Shown: positions 32,941 through 42,176 of the stretch, piece after piece
Layout: the number at the start of each line of letters is the position of its first letter
Numbering within the stretch: position 1 is the first letter of the stretch
Assembly (NCBI GenBank): GCA_900540785.1
Contig: UQHF01000019.1
Coordinates: forward strand, 1-64,000
Source: an uncultured Blautia sp.
GTDB taxonomy: Bacteria; Bacillota; Clostridia; Lachnospirales; Lachnospiraceae
Length of the DNA stretch: 64,000 nucleotides
Direction of reading: 5' to 3'
Made by a program: the position numbers and the translations under genes
Notes under the pieces: model-generated
The model's input: the letters and a program-made list of their open reading frames with translations, nothing else
The model's database searches: none
What the model was told of the DNA's origin: nothing

Positions 32941-34538
32941 TCCTTTTCTCTCCAGCTTTTTCTCACTGCCTTTCTCACTGGAAGAATACAGGCTGGCACA
33001 ACGGAAAGACCGTCCACTCCCATTCTAAGAAAAGTCTCTGTAAGTTCCGTATCTGCTGCCAGCTCTCCGCAGATAAATACCTTTTTCTTTTCTTCATGCG
33101 CTTCCGCAATCACCATCTGGATCATTTTTAAAATGGCAGGATTATGGTCGTTATACTTTTCTTTTAAAAGCGGATTCTGCCTGTCCATTGCAAGGGTATA
33201 CTGCGCCAGATCGTTTGTTCCAAGACTTAAAAAATCCACTCTTTGTGCAATTTCCCTGCTCATCATCACAGCGGCGGGCGTCTCGATCATCACACTTACA
33301 GGAATGTCTTTATAGGCAATTCCTTTTTCGCGAAGCCCGGCTTTTACCTGCGCTGTGATCTGCTCAATTTCATCCAGCTCCTCAAGAGAACTGATCATGG
33401 GATACATCACCGCCAGATTTCCATAGGCGCTTGCTCTGTAGATAGCACGGAGCTGTGCCTTAAACATTCTCTTTCTGTCAAGACAGAGACGGATCCCCCT
33501 GTTTCCCATAATGGGATTTGTCTCCTCTGGAATGTCCATATAAGCAGCCTGTTTATCTGCCCCCAGATCTACGGTACGGATCACAGCAAGACGTTTATCC
33601 ATTGTCTCCGCCACTTTTTTATAGGCACGGAACAGTTCATTTTCTCTCGGATAATTCTCTCTTCCAAGATACTGAAACTCACTCCTTAAAAGTCCGATTC
33701 CCTCTGCTCCGTAAAAAAGCACGCTGTTTAAATCATCCAGGTTGGCAATATTGGCATAAAGAGAAATCCTGTGCCCGTCAAGCGTGACCGCCTCTTTGTT
33801 TTTCAGCTTTAAAAGCTCTTCCTTTTCTTCCTGCTCTGCCTTCAGCCGTTCTTCGTACTTCTTTAAAAGTTCCCCGTCCGGATTTAAGTAAAGTGTCCCG
33901 GTATAACCGTCCACAACTGCAAGAAGCCCGTCCCAGTCTTCCTCTATCTCCACATCTACAAGAGCGGGAATCCCGATTGTTTTCGCCATAATAGAAGCAT
34001 GGGAGATTTCCGAGCCCTGATGAGTCACGACTGCGAGAAGCTTTTCCTTTTCCATTTCCAGGATTTCTCCAGGGCTTAAAGTTTCCGCAGCAAGAATGAC
34101 CGGCTTTTCCCCAAGAAAAATGGTGCTGGAAAGTCCTCCCAGAACGGCGATCAGCCGCTCGGAAAGCTCTCTCACATCTTCAATCCTTTCTTTTACTGCC
34201 GGTTCTTCCAGATTCCGGAATGTCTGGGAAAGCTCGTCTCTTGTTGTTGCAACTGCGTACGCAGCGCTTACCTTTTCTGTCTCGATCATGCTTTTTACTG
34301 CCCGTACAAAGCTTCCCTTTTCCAAAAGAGCTGTCTGTCTCCTTTTTATCTGACTCTCTTCTCCATATAAAATCTGGAGTTCCTCTGCAACTTTCTGCCT
34401 TGCTTTTTCAAAATCCGCAGTCTCCTTCTTCACATTGCTTACAAAACACTGCCTTACCTGGCTGATTTCTCTGTGATAATACAGAATCCTGCCAACGGCA
34501 ATTCCTGAAAAAGTAGCGCTTCCTTTAAAAATCTTCAT
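32937..34538 (-). CDS. Phosphotransferase system Enzyme I family protein (PtsI paralogue)
   Basis: PEP-protein phosphotransferase of 533 residues with normal domain order. The phosphohistidine loop reads SEISHASIMAKTIGIPALVD, where the family usually has GGxTSHxAIxAR, so the loop is divergent though the histidine stays. The PEP-binding barrel is clear: GIGLLRSEFQYLGRENYPRE, MGNRGIRLC, SLGTNDLAQYTLAMDRQN and the active cysteine in FICGELAAD. Its place after potD, with no HPr or EII beside it, is unusual. It could serve a side-pathway phosphorelay or be the main Enzyme I of this organism. The sequence cannot decide. Confidence 0.88.
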   Translation of the reverse strand: MKIFKGSATFSGIAVGRILYYHREISQVRQCFVSNVKKETADFEKARQKVAEELQILYGEESQIKRRQTALLEKGSFVRAVKSMIETEKVSAAYAVATTRDELSQTFRNLEEPAVKERIEDVRELSERLIAVLGGLSSTIFLGEKPVILAAETLSPGEILEMEKEKLLAVVTHQGSEISHASIMAKTIGIPALVDVEIEEDWDGLLAVVDGYTGTLYLNPDGELLKKYEERLKAEQEEKEELLKLKNKEAVTLDGHRISLYANIANLDDLNSVLFYGAEGIGLLRSEFQYLGRENYPRENELFRAYKKVAETMDKRLAVIRTVDLGADKQAAYMDIPEETNPIMGNRGIRLCLDRKRMFKAQLRAIYRASAYGNLAVMYPMISSLEELDEIEQITAQVKAGLREKGIAYKDIPVSVMIETPAAVMMSREIAQRVDFLSLGTNDLAQYTLAMDRQNPLLKEKYNDHNPAILKMIQMVIAEAHEEKKKVFICGELAADTELTETFLRMGVDGLSVVPACILPVRKAVRKSWREKE

Positions 34539-34569
34539 TTGTTCTCCCCTGTACCTTCTCCTGTGTTCC

Positions 34570-35604
34570 TTAATCGCAGGCTGCTTTAAACTCTGTCCAT
34601 GCCTTGCTGTACGCTTCCTCTGCTTCCTGGCTTACATTCTGTACAATTTCTCCCTTTGTCACGTTTTCCGGAACTACAAGGTTTGGATTTACCATCTCGT
34701 CTGCCGCCTTGTTTGTGCTGTAATATCCAATATAGTTGAAGCACTCAGCTGCATTTTCCGGCTCCAGAATGTAGTCTATAAATTTATATGCCGCATCCTC
34801 AGACGGTGCATTGCTCGGAATGAACATATTCATAATTCCGAATCCAAGACCTTCCTCCGGATAAACCACCTTTAAATCCGGATTTTCTGCCAGTGCTGCC
34901 GTTACCTGTGAGGTATACAGAAATCCCACGCTTGCCTCTCCGTTTAAAAGGGCGTTCTGTGTATTGTCGTCCTGGATCATACGGACATTCGGCGCAAGCT
35001 CTTTTAAACGCTCTCCTGTTTTTGCGATCACTTCCGGGTCTTCCTCATTCATGCTCTCTCCCATCGCCATCTGTGTGATGCCGCAGATTACACGGTAATT
35101 TGCCACAAGCGCAATGCTGTCTTCAAGAGACGGGTCCCACAGATCGCTGTATCCTTTAATCTCTATATCAACCTGTGAGGGATCGTATACAATAAGAGGG
35201 ATTCCTGAACCATAAGGAACTGTATATTCGTTGTTTTCATCGTAAAACTGTCCCTGATATAAAGGATTGATGTTATCAAAGTTCTTGATCTTCTCTTTAT
35301 CCAGCTTCTTTACAAGCTCCTGCTCCACTGCCTTTTCAATAATATAATCATCTGCGATCACCACGTCGTAATCTCCGCCTTTTGCCTGGGAAAGTTTCTC
35401 AAGCATGGTTTCATCTGTATCAAAATTGGAGTATACCACTTTGATTCCTGTTTCTTTTTCAAATCCATCTAAAATTTCCTGCGGGAACATTCCCTCCCAG
35501 GTAAAAAGCACAAGCTCCTCTGCTTTCTTTCCTCCGCAGCCTGCGAGAAGAGATACACCAAGAGCGGTTGTTGTTAAAACTGCTGCTATTTTCTTCATTT
35601 TCAT
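34570..35604 (-). CDS. potD: Polyamine ABC transporter substrate-binding lipoprotein (PotD-like)
   Basis: Extracellular binding lipoprotein of 344 residues. It has an N-terminal signal with lipobox LLAGC and then the PotD/PotF fold: VLFTWEGMFPQEILDGFEKE, YDVVIADDYIIEKAVEQ, YTVPYGSGIPLIVYD, and a C-terminal IPSNAPSEDAAYKFIDYILE. The name rests on its fold and the adjoining potA, potB and potC genes; spermidine or putrescine is the likely cargo. It overlaps the potC stop by four bases. Confidence 0.92.
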   Translation of the reverse strand: MKMKKIAAVLTTTALGVSLLAGCGGKKAEELVLFTWEGMFPQEILDGFEKETGIKVVYSNFDTDETMLEKLSQAKGGDYDVVIADDYIIEKAVEQELVKKLDKEKIKNFDNINPLYQGQFYDENNEYTVPYGSGIPLIVYDPSQVDIEIKGYSDLWDPSLEDSIALVANYRVICGITQMAMGESMNEEDPEVIAKTGERLKELAPNVRMIQDDNTQNALLNGEASVGFLYTSQVTAALAENPDLKVVYPEEGLGFGIMNMFIPSNAPSEDAAYKFIDYILEPENAAECFNYIGYYSTNKAADEMVNPNLVVPENVTKGEIVQNVSQEAEEAYSKAWTEFKAACD

Positions 35605-36389
35605 TTTTTTATTCTCCTTTTTCCATGTTTTTTTATCATAGTATATATGAAAAGTACAAGCAGTGTCGCTGCCAGCATAAGCGTACAGAGCGCATTGATT
35701 TCAGGCGTTACTCCTGTTTTCATCTGCGTGTACACCTTAATCGGCAGGGTGGAAATACGCGGACCATTTACAAAAATACTGATCACCACATCGTCCATTG
35801 ACATGGCAAAGGCAAGCAGGGAACCGGATACCACAGCCGGCATAACCAGCGGAAGGGTAATATCCCAAAATGCCCGGAAAGGACTTGCTCCCAGGTCACG
35901 GGCAGCCTCCTCAAGAGACGGGTCCATTCCCACAAGACGCGCTTTTACTTCCATTAAAATATAAGGGACACAAAATACCGTATGTCCGATCAAAAGGGTG
36001 AGCATCCCAAAAGGAAGACCCAGCATATAGAAAAATGCCATAAGCACCATTCCAAGAATGATCTCCGGAATCATAAGAGGAATGATCGACACATATTCCA
36101 GCGCCCCTTTTGTTTTCCAGTTGATCCGAAAAAGCCCCACTGCTCCAAGCGTTCCGATCACTGCCGCGCAGAGGCAGCTTAAAACGCCCAGGATCAGGCT
36201 GTTTCCAAGCGCCTCCATCATGGCGCTGTCTCGAAACAGTTCTTCATACCATTTCAGAGAAAAACCGGTAAATGCCACTGGAAGCTTTGATTCGTTAAAA
36301 GAAAAAATCACTACAACTGCAACCGGCAGATACATGAGAAAAAAGATAAGTCCCAGGTAAAAGCCTGAAAATTTTGAATTTTTTTTCAT
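35601..36389 (-). CDS. potC: Polyamine ABC transporter permease PotC
   Basis: Second transmembrane subunit of the PotABCD importer, 262 residues, about six helices. The binding-protein-dependent permease loop that contacts the ATPase is EEAARDLGASPFRAFWDITL. The N-terminus has a hydrophobic stretch (GLIFFLMYLPVAVVVIFSFN). It overlaps the potB and potD genes by four bases at each end. Confidence 0.93.
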   Translation of the reverse strand: MKKNSKFSGFYLGLIFFLMYLPVAVVVIFSFNESKLPVAFTGFSLKWYEELFRDSAMMEALGNSLILGVLSCLCAAVIGTLGAVGLFRINWKTKGALEYVSIIPLMIPEIILGMVLMAFFYMLGLPFGMLTLLIGHTVFCVPYILMEVKARLVGMDPSLEEAARDLGASPFRAFWDITLPLVMPAVVSGSLLAFAMSMDDVVISIFVNGPRISTLPIKVYTQMKTGVTPEINALCTLMLAATLLVLFIYTMIKKHGKRRIKK

Positions 36390-37237
36390 CCGATTCCCTC
36401 CAGTTCCTTTGCATTTGTAATCTTTCGGTATGCCATGATCATGGCTGTTGTAAGAAGCATAAGGATCACAGCAAGAGCTGCCGCAAATGGCCAGTTATTT
36501 CCTCTTGTCATCTGTTCCTGAATCAGGCTTCCCACAAGAACAATCTTATTTCCGCCCAGAATATCCGCAATGAAAAACAATCCCATAGAAGGAATAAAAG
36601 TTAAAATAATTCCAGACAGCAATCCCGGAAAAGTAAGCTTTAATATAATGTGGAAAAATGCCTGCGTTTTCGACGCCCCAAGGTCACGGGCGGCTTCCAC
36701 AAGAGACCAGTCCAGCTTTTCCGCACTGGAATATACGGACAGCGCCATAAACGGAAGGAGCACATACACCATACCGATCACGATAGCCGGATAGCTGTAC
36801 AGGATTTTCAAAGGCTCTTCTATGATTCCCAGTTTTTCCAGAACATAATTCAGGACTCCCTTTTTCTGAAGAATGATGATCCAGCCGTAAAGACGGATCA
36901 GGGAATTAACCCAGAAAGGCAGCATAAGAAACAGCATTGCCTTTTCTTTCTTCTCTTTTGGAAGCCTTGCCATAAAATATCCGAATGGATAACCGATCAC
37001 ACAGATGATCAGCGTACTTGTGATGGCAAGCTGAAAAGACTGTACAAAGGTGTCAAGATACACCGGCTCTAAAATCCGTCTGTAGTTTTCCAGCGTAAAG
37101 GCAAATCCGCCCTCCTGTGGCGTAAAACTTAATATCAGCACATAAATAAGCGGACAGGCAACAAATACAATGGTAAACAGGTACAGAGGCAGTATCATCC
37201 AGACAGAGGTTCTCTTTTTTCCTGTTTTACTTTTCAT
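36386..37237 (-). CDS. potB: Polyamine ABC transporter permease PotB
   Basis: First transmembrane subunit, 283 residues, with six helices beginning SVWMILPLYLFTIVFVACPL. The ATPase-contact loop is VEAARDLGASKTQAFFHIIL. It overlaps the end of potA by 11 bases and the start of potC by four, so the three are translationally coupled. Confidence 0.93.
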   Translation of the reverse strand: MKSKTGKKRTSVWMILPLYLFTIVFVACPLIYVLILSFTPQEGGFAFTLENYRRILEPVYLDTFVQSFQLAITSTLIICVIGYPFGYFMARLPKEKKEKAMLFLMLPFWVNSLIRLYGWIIILQKKGVLNYVLEKLGIIEEPLKILYSYPAIVIGMVYVLLPFMALSVYSSAEKLDWSLVEAARDLGASKTQAFFHIILKLTFPGLLSGIILTFIPSMGLFFIADILGGNKIVLVGSLIQEQMTRGNNWPFAAALAVILMLLTTAMIMAYRKITNAKELEGIG

Positions 37238-38315
37238 GGAGCGCCTCCTCCCGGTCTACGAGAACAGCGTCTGCAGATTCAAATCTCCAGCATACCTTCT
37301 GCCCTACTTTTACATTGGCGTCAATTCCGTATCTGCTCGCCACTACTTTTTCTCCTCCCGGAAGAGAAAGCACCATGCGGAGCTGACCTCCTGCAAATGT
37401 TTTTTCTTCTACTTCCGCTTCCATGCCGCAGCCGCATTCTTCATCAAGAAGAATATTTTCACTTCTCACAGCAAGGGTGACTTCCTCTCCTTTGGAGAGT
37501 TTTTCTCCCGCTGTATGAACAAGAACTTTTCCTCCTCCCAGAGAAAGAAGCGCCTGATCTTCTGTCTGGCTTTCTACTTTTCCTTTTAAAATATTTGCAT
37601 TGCCCACAAAAGTTGCCACATAGCTTGTTTTCGGGTGATTATAAATTTCATCAGGAGTTCCGATCTGCTCGAACCTTCCCTCATTCATAACAGCAATGCG
37701 GTCTGACATATTGATCGCTTCCTCCTGATCGTGGGTGATATACACAAACGTAATCCCCAGCTTTTTCTGAAGTCGTTTCAGCTCATGCTGCATGGCACGG
37801 CGAAGCTGAAGATCAAGGGCTCCCAGCGGCTCATCCAGAAGAAGGACTTTTGGATTATTTACAAGCGCTCTTGCAATGGCAACTCTCTGTCTCTGTCCTC
37901 CGGAAAGCTCAGACGGCTTACGTTTTTCATATCCGGAAAGCTGTACAAGCTCCAGCATATGAGAAACCTTTTTCTTAATTTCTCCTTTGGAAACCTTCTT
38001 AAGTTTCAGTCCATATCCTACATTTTCTTCTACATTCATATGGGGAAACAGCGCATAATTCTGAAAAACCGTATTCACATCCCTGTCATTCGGCTCAAGA
38101 GCCGTCACATCTTTCCCATCAAGAAAAACCTGTCCCTCATCCGGAGATTCCAGTCCTGCAATAATGCGAAGAGTGGTTGTCTTTCCGCAGCCGGAAGAGC
38201 CCAGCAATGTAATAAACTCTCCACTGGAAATGGAAAGGCTGATTCCCTGAAGCACACTTTCCTCCCCAGTAAAGCTTTTCTTTATATTTTTTAATTCCAA
38301 TGAATATTCGCCCAT
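37227..38315 (-). CDS. potA: Polyamine ABC transporter ATPase PotA
   Basis: ATP-binding subunit, 362 residues. Walker A is LLGSSGCGKTTTLRIIAG near residue 37, signature LSGGQRQRVAIARAL, Walker B KVLLLDEPLGALDLQLR and switch histidine in YITHDQEEAINMSDRIAV. A TOBE domain fills the C-terminal third, as in spermidine and other CUT1-type ATPases. It starts 11 bases after an M20 amidohydrolase with AGGAGG before the ATG. Confidence 0.93.
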   Translation of the reverse strand: MGEYSLELKNIKKSFTGEESVLQGISLSISSGEFITLLGSSGCGKTTTLRIIAGLESPDEGQVFLDGKDVTALEPNDRDVNTVFQNYALFPHMNVEENVGYGLKLKKVSKGEIKKKVSHMLELVQLSGYEKRKPSELSGGQRQRVAIARALVNNPKVLLLDEPLGALDLQLRRAMQHELKRLQKKLGITFVYITHDQEEAINMSDRIAVMNEGRFEQIGTPDEIYNHPKTSYVATFVGNANILKGKVESQTEDQALLSLGGGKVLVHTAGEKLSKGEEVTLAVRSENILLDEECGCGMEAEVEEKTFAGGQLRMVLSLPGGEKVVASRYGIDANVKVGQKVCWRFESADAVLVDREEALHEK

Positions 38316-38326
38316 TCCTGCCTCCT

Positions 38327-39631
38327 TTATATATGATAATGTTGTTTTATATATTCACAATAGCTCTCTCTGTCAAAAACAGGCACATACTCTTTTATGA
38401 TTTTTTCCGCCTCTTCTCCCTGATTTCTTAAAAGGCGGTATACAGTAAGCGCCAAAAGCTTTCCTGACTCTATATACGCAAGCTCCGTATCTGTAATATG
38501 AAAATCCTGGCTGTGAAGTGCGCCCTCAAATCCTCCGAACGTAAAATTCAAAACAGGAAAAAGATGGCTCATATCTCCCACATCTGTACAGGCGTTATTA
38601 AAATCCTCTCTCCGTACCGTGCGAAAAGAATGCCCCAGGCTTTTTGCAGCCTCCACCATCACCGTATCTGCCGCTCTGTACCGTACCGGCATATATCCCT
38701 GTAAAAGCTCTTTTTCTGCTTTTCCTCCAAACGCATAAGCAGCGCCGTCATATGCCCTGTTTACCATTTCCTGAATTTCCCGGATTTTCTCAAGAGAGGC
38801 AGCGCGTACCTTCGTCTCCACAACCGCTTCGTCAGGCACACTGTTGATCACATCCCCTGCTTTTCGGATCACATTATGAAGACGCACATGGTCTTCCTCA
38901 CAAAACGTTTCCCGCATAAGCCCCATCATGGAAATGGCGCTTGTGGTAATGCTTAAAGCATTGACTCCGTCCCAGGGCGCAATCGCCGCATGAGCGGCTT
39001 TTCCACGAACCGTCACCTGCTCTGCCGCAAACCCGTTGCAGGCGGGATTTCCAAGGTAAAAATCTTCTTTTACCGGAACCATATGTACGTGTGTGGTAAG
39101 CACAATGTCTGTACTGTCAAATTCCCCTGTGCGGATGAGTTCGCTTTTTCCGGAAGCAGGAAAACCGACTCCCTCTTTTTGAAGCTTCTTTCGTTTTTTG
39201 CTGTCTATATATTCCTCCGCCGGAACTGCAAAAAAAGAAACGTTTCCGTGAAGAGCTCCTCTTACTTCCTCATCAGAAAGAGCGATGGCTACTCCAAGCA
39301 TTGCCGCAAGCTGAGCGTGATGACCGCAGGCATGCGCCGTTCCATTTTCCTTATCTGCCTTTTCATGATTCCGGCAGCCGATGGCATCCATCTCGCCTAA
39401 AATAGTAAGTTCTGCCCCCTCTTCTTTTGAAAGAGAACTGCAGACACCGGTTACTGCAAGGTGTTCTCTCACAGTAAGCCCGATTTTTCGAAATGCTTTT
39501 GCCACCTGCTCGGCTGTTCGTTTTTCACAAAATCCCGGCTCCGGATGCTCCTCTATATCACTGGCAAAAGCCTTGATTTCTTCTTTATGGTCTTCTATTA
39601 TTTTTATGATTTTTTCTTCGATTTTGTCCAT
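38327..39631 (-). CDS. M20 family amidohydrolase
   Basis: Zinc hydrolase of 434 residues of the M20D/aminoacylase type, close to p-aminobenzoyl-glutamate or N-acyl amino-acid hydrolases. Metal-site motifs are visible as LGEMDAIGC, HACGHHAQLAAMLG with three histidines, PAEEYIDSKKRKK and the C-terminal HSQDFHITDTEL. The lid domain carries the GKAAHAAIAPWDGVNAL histidine region. Its place as first gene of the potABCD operon suggests it deacylates an imported substrate, possibly an acylated polyamine or amine conjugate. That is inference from position. Confidence 0.85.
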   Translation of the reverse strand: MDKIEEKIIKIIEDHKEEIKAFASDIEEHPEPGFCEKRTAEQVAKAFRKIGLTVREHLAVTGVCSSLSKEEGAELTILGEMDAIGCRNHEKADKENGTAHACGHHAQLAAMLGVAIALSDEEVRGALHGNVSFFAVPAEEYIDSKKRKKLQKEGVGFPASGKSELIRTGEFDSTDIVLTTHVHMVPVKEDFYLGNPACNGFAAEQVTVRGKAAHAAIAPWDGVNALSITTSAISMMGLMRETFCEEDHVRLHNVIRKAGDVINSVPDEAVVETKVRAASLEKIREIQEMVNRAYDGAAYAFGGKAEKELLQGYMPVRYRAADTVMVEAAKSLGHSFRTVRREDFNNACTDVGDMSHLFPVLNFTFGGFEGALHSQDFHITDTELAYIESGKLLALTVYRLLRNQGEEAEKIIKEYVPVFDRESYCEYIKQHYHI

Positions 39632-39681
39632 TTCTTCCCTCCGGGAATTATTCCGGGTATTTTAGTCAAGTATCCTGCTTT

Positions 39682-39709
39682 ATAATAGCATAAAAGCGTG
39701 ATTTTGCAA
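39682..39709 (-). promoter_or_regulatory. Candidate promoter of the M20-pot-ptsI operon
   Basis: Minus-strand TTGCAA and TATTAT with a 16-base spacer, about 50 bases before the M20 gene. It lies back to back with the plus-strand tRNA promoter. Confidence 0.5.
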
Positions 39710-39724
39710 ATATTATTTTTTTGC

Positions 39725-39752
39725 TTGCATTTTTTCAAAAATAAGATATAAT
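39725..39752 (+). promoter_or_regulatory. Promoter of tRNA-Thr (CGU)
   Basis: TTGCAT and TATAAT with a 16-base spacer, ending about 20 bases before the tRNA. Confidence 0.65.
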
Positions 39753-39772
39753 ATTACTTGTGTCCAACACAG

Positions 39773-39845
39773 GCTGAAATAGCTCAGTTGGTAGAGCACT
39801 TCACTCGTAATGAAGGGGTCGTGGGTTCGAGTCCCATTTTCAGCT
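39773..39845 (+). tRNA. tRNA-Thr (anticodon CGU)
   Basis: Cloverleaf of 73 bases. Acceptor arms GCTGAAA/TTTCAGC pair fully. The anticodon arm CTTCA/TGAAG frames the loop CTCGTAA, giving CGT, which reads ACG threonine codons. The T-arm has GGTTCGAGTCC. CCA is not encoded. A terminator follows eight bases later, so this is a single-tRNA unit. Confidence 0.95.
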
Positions 39846-39853
39846 TTTCTATT

Positions 39854-39883
39854 AAAAAAGGCGCTGTTTCCAGCGCCTTTTTT
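39854..39883. terminator. Intrinsic terminator after tRNA-Thr
   Basis: GGCGCTG/CAGCGCC stem with A run before and T run after, so it can act on both strands: for the tRNA on plus and the DUF4179 gene on minus. Confidence 0.9.
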
Positions 39884-39893
39884 GTATTCCACT

Positions 39894-41429
39894 CTATTTT
39901 TCTGTATCTTCCAACTGTATGGTCTTATGGTATTTCGCATTTGCCGCAAGAAGGGTGCTCCACTTCTCTTCCTCCGGTTTATTTTCGTTGTTATTATAGC
40001 GTTCCGGTCCTTTCAGCTCATCCATATACTGCACATAATCCAGAATATAAACATCGATTGTGGAAATATCTCTATCCTGAATAGCATAACGGTCTGTTCT
40101 TCCATCAGAAGTAATGTATGGAAGCTTGTTTCCATTTGCGTCAAGAGCTACCATAAAGCAGTCAGAATTGGAACCTTCCTCATAAAGAGTCTCCACGGAA
40201 AGCTCATATGGTGTCTTTGTTACAGATTTCAGTCCGATTCCGTTTTCATTTGTCTCATTAATTTCTATTACCTCTGTCTCACTGTCGTCAATAGTAACCG
40301 GAATATCAAACTCCCATCCTCCCTCATACCAGAAATTCATGTGCTCATTTGGATATTCATGATATTCCTGCGGTTCCTGTGACATCACTTCCATCCACTC
40401 TTCTTCAGACATGGCAGCAAGCTCTTCCCCTGTGTATCCGCTGTCCCAGTATTCCGGCTCTGCCTTGTCTCCAATTAATTTTTCAATATTTAAGTGAAGT
40501 GTAAAGCTATCCGGAACAGGAATCTCTTTTCTTTCACTTTCCAGGCTTCCTGCACGCGCCATTACTTTATCATTAAATTCTTCAAGAAGCGCATATCCCT
40601 CGTCTGTCTCATCATTTAAGTCGTCCATTTTAACTCCCATTTCGTCCAGCACACCCTGTACCATCTCGTCATATTTTTTCATATACTGGGAATCGTCTAT
40701 CATATCATTTTTCAGGTCGATACGGAGAATGCATGCATATGTATTTTCATCCAGATATTCTCCTTCCAGTTGTGTAAGATCCGTACTCTTTAAAATCTCC
40801 GGATATTCATACCCCTCAGGCAGTTCCTTTAAAAAGTCGTAATCTCTTGTGTAATTCATAGCAAATGCAGGCATCTCCCCGTTTTCTCCCTCGGACATCA
40901 TCGTATCCGGGAATGGTTCTTCACTTTTTGCTTCCATTGTGAGATAAATTGTCTGACTGTCTGCGTATACCTCGGAAAAGCGGATTGTCAGTCCATTATT
41001 TGTCTTTGTATAAGCACCTTCTGCTGTTCCCGGTTCTTTTGCATCTCCTGTTTCGCTGACTTCCTTTGTCTCTTCTTTTGTTGTCTCCGGTTCTGCCAGT
41101 GTCTCTGCTTTATCTGCAAAATTACCGAAAAAGCTTACTTTATCCTGCAGCTCTGCAAAAATCCCTCCTACAACCGGAAGCTCCCTTGCCATAACCGGAT
41201 TGGCGGCACATACTACAAAGCCTACCGCAAGAACTGCTGCCGTACTTCCTGCTGCTTTTGCTGCTATGGACATCCATCTGTATGGATTCTTCTCTTTTTT
41301 CTCCTGGTGGATCTCATTGTTTTTAATCATGTAATACGCCTCCTGTGCTTTGTTTTTTACAACTTCCGGAATTTCCACTTCTTTTTTTAATTCTCTTCGG
41401 ATTTCTTTTTCCCTGTCGTCTAATCTCAT
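39894..41429 (-). CDS. DUF4179 membrane protein, probable anti-sigma partner
   Basis: Protein of 511 residues with a cytoplasmic N-terminus of about 50 residues, a single transmembrane helix (AAKAAGSTAAVLAVGFVVCA, 56-75) and a large extracellular part that starts with ANPVMARELPVVGGIFAELQ, the usual DUF4179 opening. An Asp/Glu-rich central region follows. Overlap of its start with the ECF sigma gene stop (ATGA) suggests a sigma/anti-sigma pair responding to an envelope signal. The signal is unknown. Confidence 0.82.
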   Translation of the reverse strand: MRLDDREKEIRRELKKEVEIPEVVKNKAQEAYYMIKNNEIHQEKKEKNPYRWMSIAAKAAGSTAAVLAVGFVVCAANPVMARELPVVGGIFAELQDKVSFFGNFADKAETLAEPETTKEETKEVSETGDAKEPGTAEGAYTKTNNGLTIRFSEVYADSQTIYLTMEAKSEEPFPDTMMSEGENGEMPAFAMNYTRDYDFLKELPEGYEYPEILKSTDLTQLEGEYLDENTYACILRIDLKNDMIDDSQYMKKYDEMVQGVLDEMGVKMDDLNDETDEGYALLEEFNDKVMARAGSLESERKEIPVPDSFTLHLNIEKLIGDKAEPEYWDSGYTGEELAAMSEEEWMEVMSQEPQEYHEYPNEHMNFWYEGGWEFDIPVTIDDSETEVIEINETNENGIGLKSVTKTPYELSVETLYEEGSNSDCFMVALDANGNKLPYITSDGRTDRYAIQDRDISTIDVYILDYVQYMDELKGPERYNNNENKPEEEKWSTLLAANAKYHKTIQLEDTEK

Positions 41430-41995
41430 TTCTGCCTCCTGCTTCCTGCACCTGCCACTGCTTTTGCAAAAGCCGGCTCTGCATAAGAATCCTTTACTTT
41501 GTACTGATACTGTTCTGCAATCTTTTGTCTGCCTCTTGCAAGTCTTGTTTTTACTGTTCCTTCCTTCATGTTCAGGATTTCCCCAATTTCTCTTGTGTTA
41601 AATCCTTCCATATAATATAGAAGGAGAACCGTTCTGTACTTTTCGTCCAGAGGAGCAAGTACGTGATTCCACTCCACCATCTCAAAATCTTCTTCATACA
41701 CCGGTGTCTCCGGCAAACTGTCCGTATACAGCATAAGGCTCTTCGTCTGAAGTATATCTTTACATTTATTTATCAGAATCCGGATCAGCCACGTTTTGAA
41801 ATAGCGGTTTTGCTCCAGCGTTCCTATTTTCTGGAAACAGGATAAAATGGTTTCCTGTATTGCATCTGCAGCATCTTCATCATTTTTTAAATAGGCTCTG
41901 GCAACTTTGTACATGCTCTGCATCTGAAGGTCCATCAGACGGCAGAACGCGTCTTTATCGCCCTTTTTTGCCTTTCTTATCAATAACTCTGTCAT
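41426..41995 (-). CDS. ECF-type RNA polymerase sigma factor
   Basis: Sigma-70 factor of 189 residues with region 2 (AYLKNDEDAADAIQETILSC, RYFKTWLIRILINKCKDIL) and region 4 (LAPLDEKYRTVLLLYYMEGF, TREIGEILNMKEGTVKTRLA). The 20 terminal residues are basic and outside the normal fold. It is translationally coupled to the DUF4179 gene, the expected partner. The target promoters are unknown. Confidence 0.92.
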   Translation of the reverse strand: MTELLIRKAKKGDKDAFCRLMDLQMQSMYKVARAYLKNDEDAADAIQETILSCFQKIGTLEQNRYFKTWLIRILINKCKDILQTKSLMLYTDSLPETPVYEEDFEMVEWNHVLAPLDEKYRTVLLLYYMEGFNTREIGEILNMKEGTVKTRLARGRQKIAEQYQYKVKDSYAEPAFAKAVAGAGSRRQK

Positions 41996-42100
41996 AGGGT
42001 ACTCCCTTCTGTTCGACCGGTCTAAAGCTTTTTATCTGCGCTTCTAACTATTAGACACTGCAGATTCCAAAATGGTTTCACTTTATTTTAACATTTTTAA

Positions 42101-42143
42101 AGAAAAAACCGGTATATCAGACATCATCTGCCTGATATACCGG
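42101..42143 (-). terminator. Intrinsic terminator of the aldo/keto reductase gene
   Basis: Twelve-base arms CCGGTATATCAG/CTGATATACCGG with an 11-base loop and TTTTTTC following on the minus strand. Confidence 0.9.
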
Positions 42144-42176
42144 AATCCATCCGTTTTCACATATTTTTACAGGTGC

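Noticed and set aside
39713..39949. Minus-strand frame of 78 codons across tRNA-Thr
   Set aside because: It covers a tRNA gene and its terminator. No protein is expected there.
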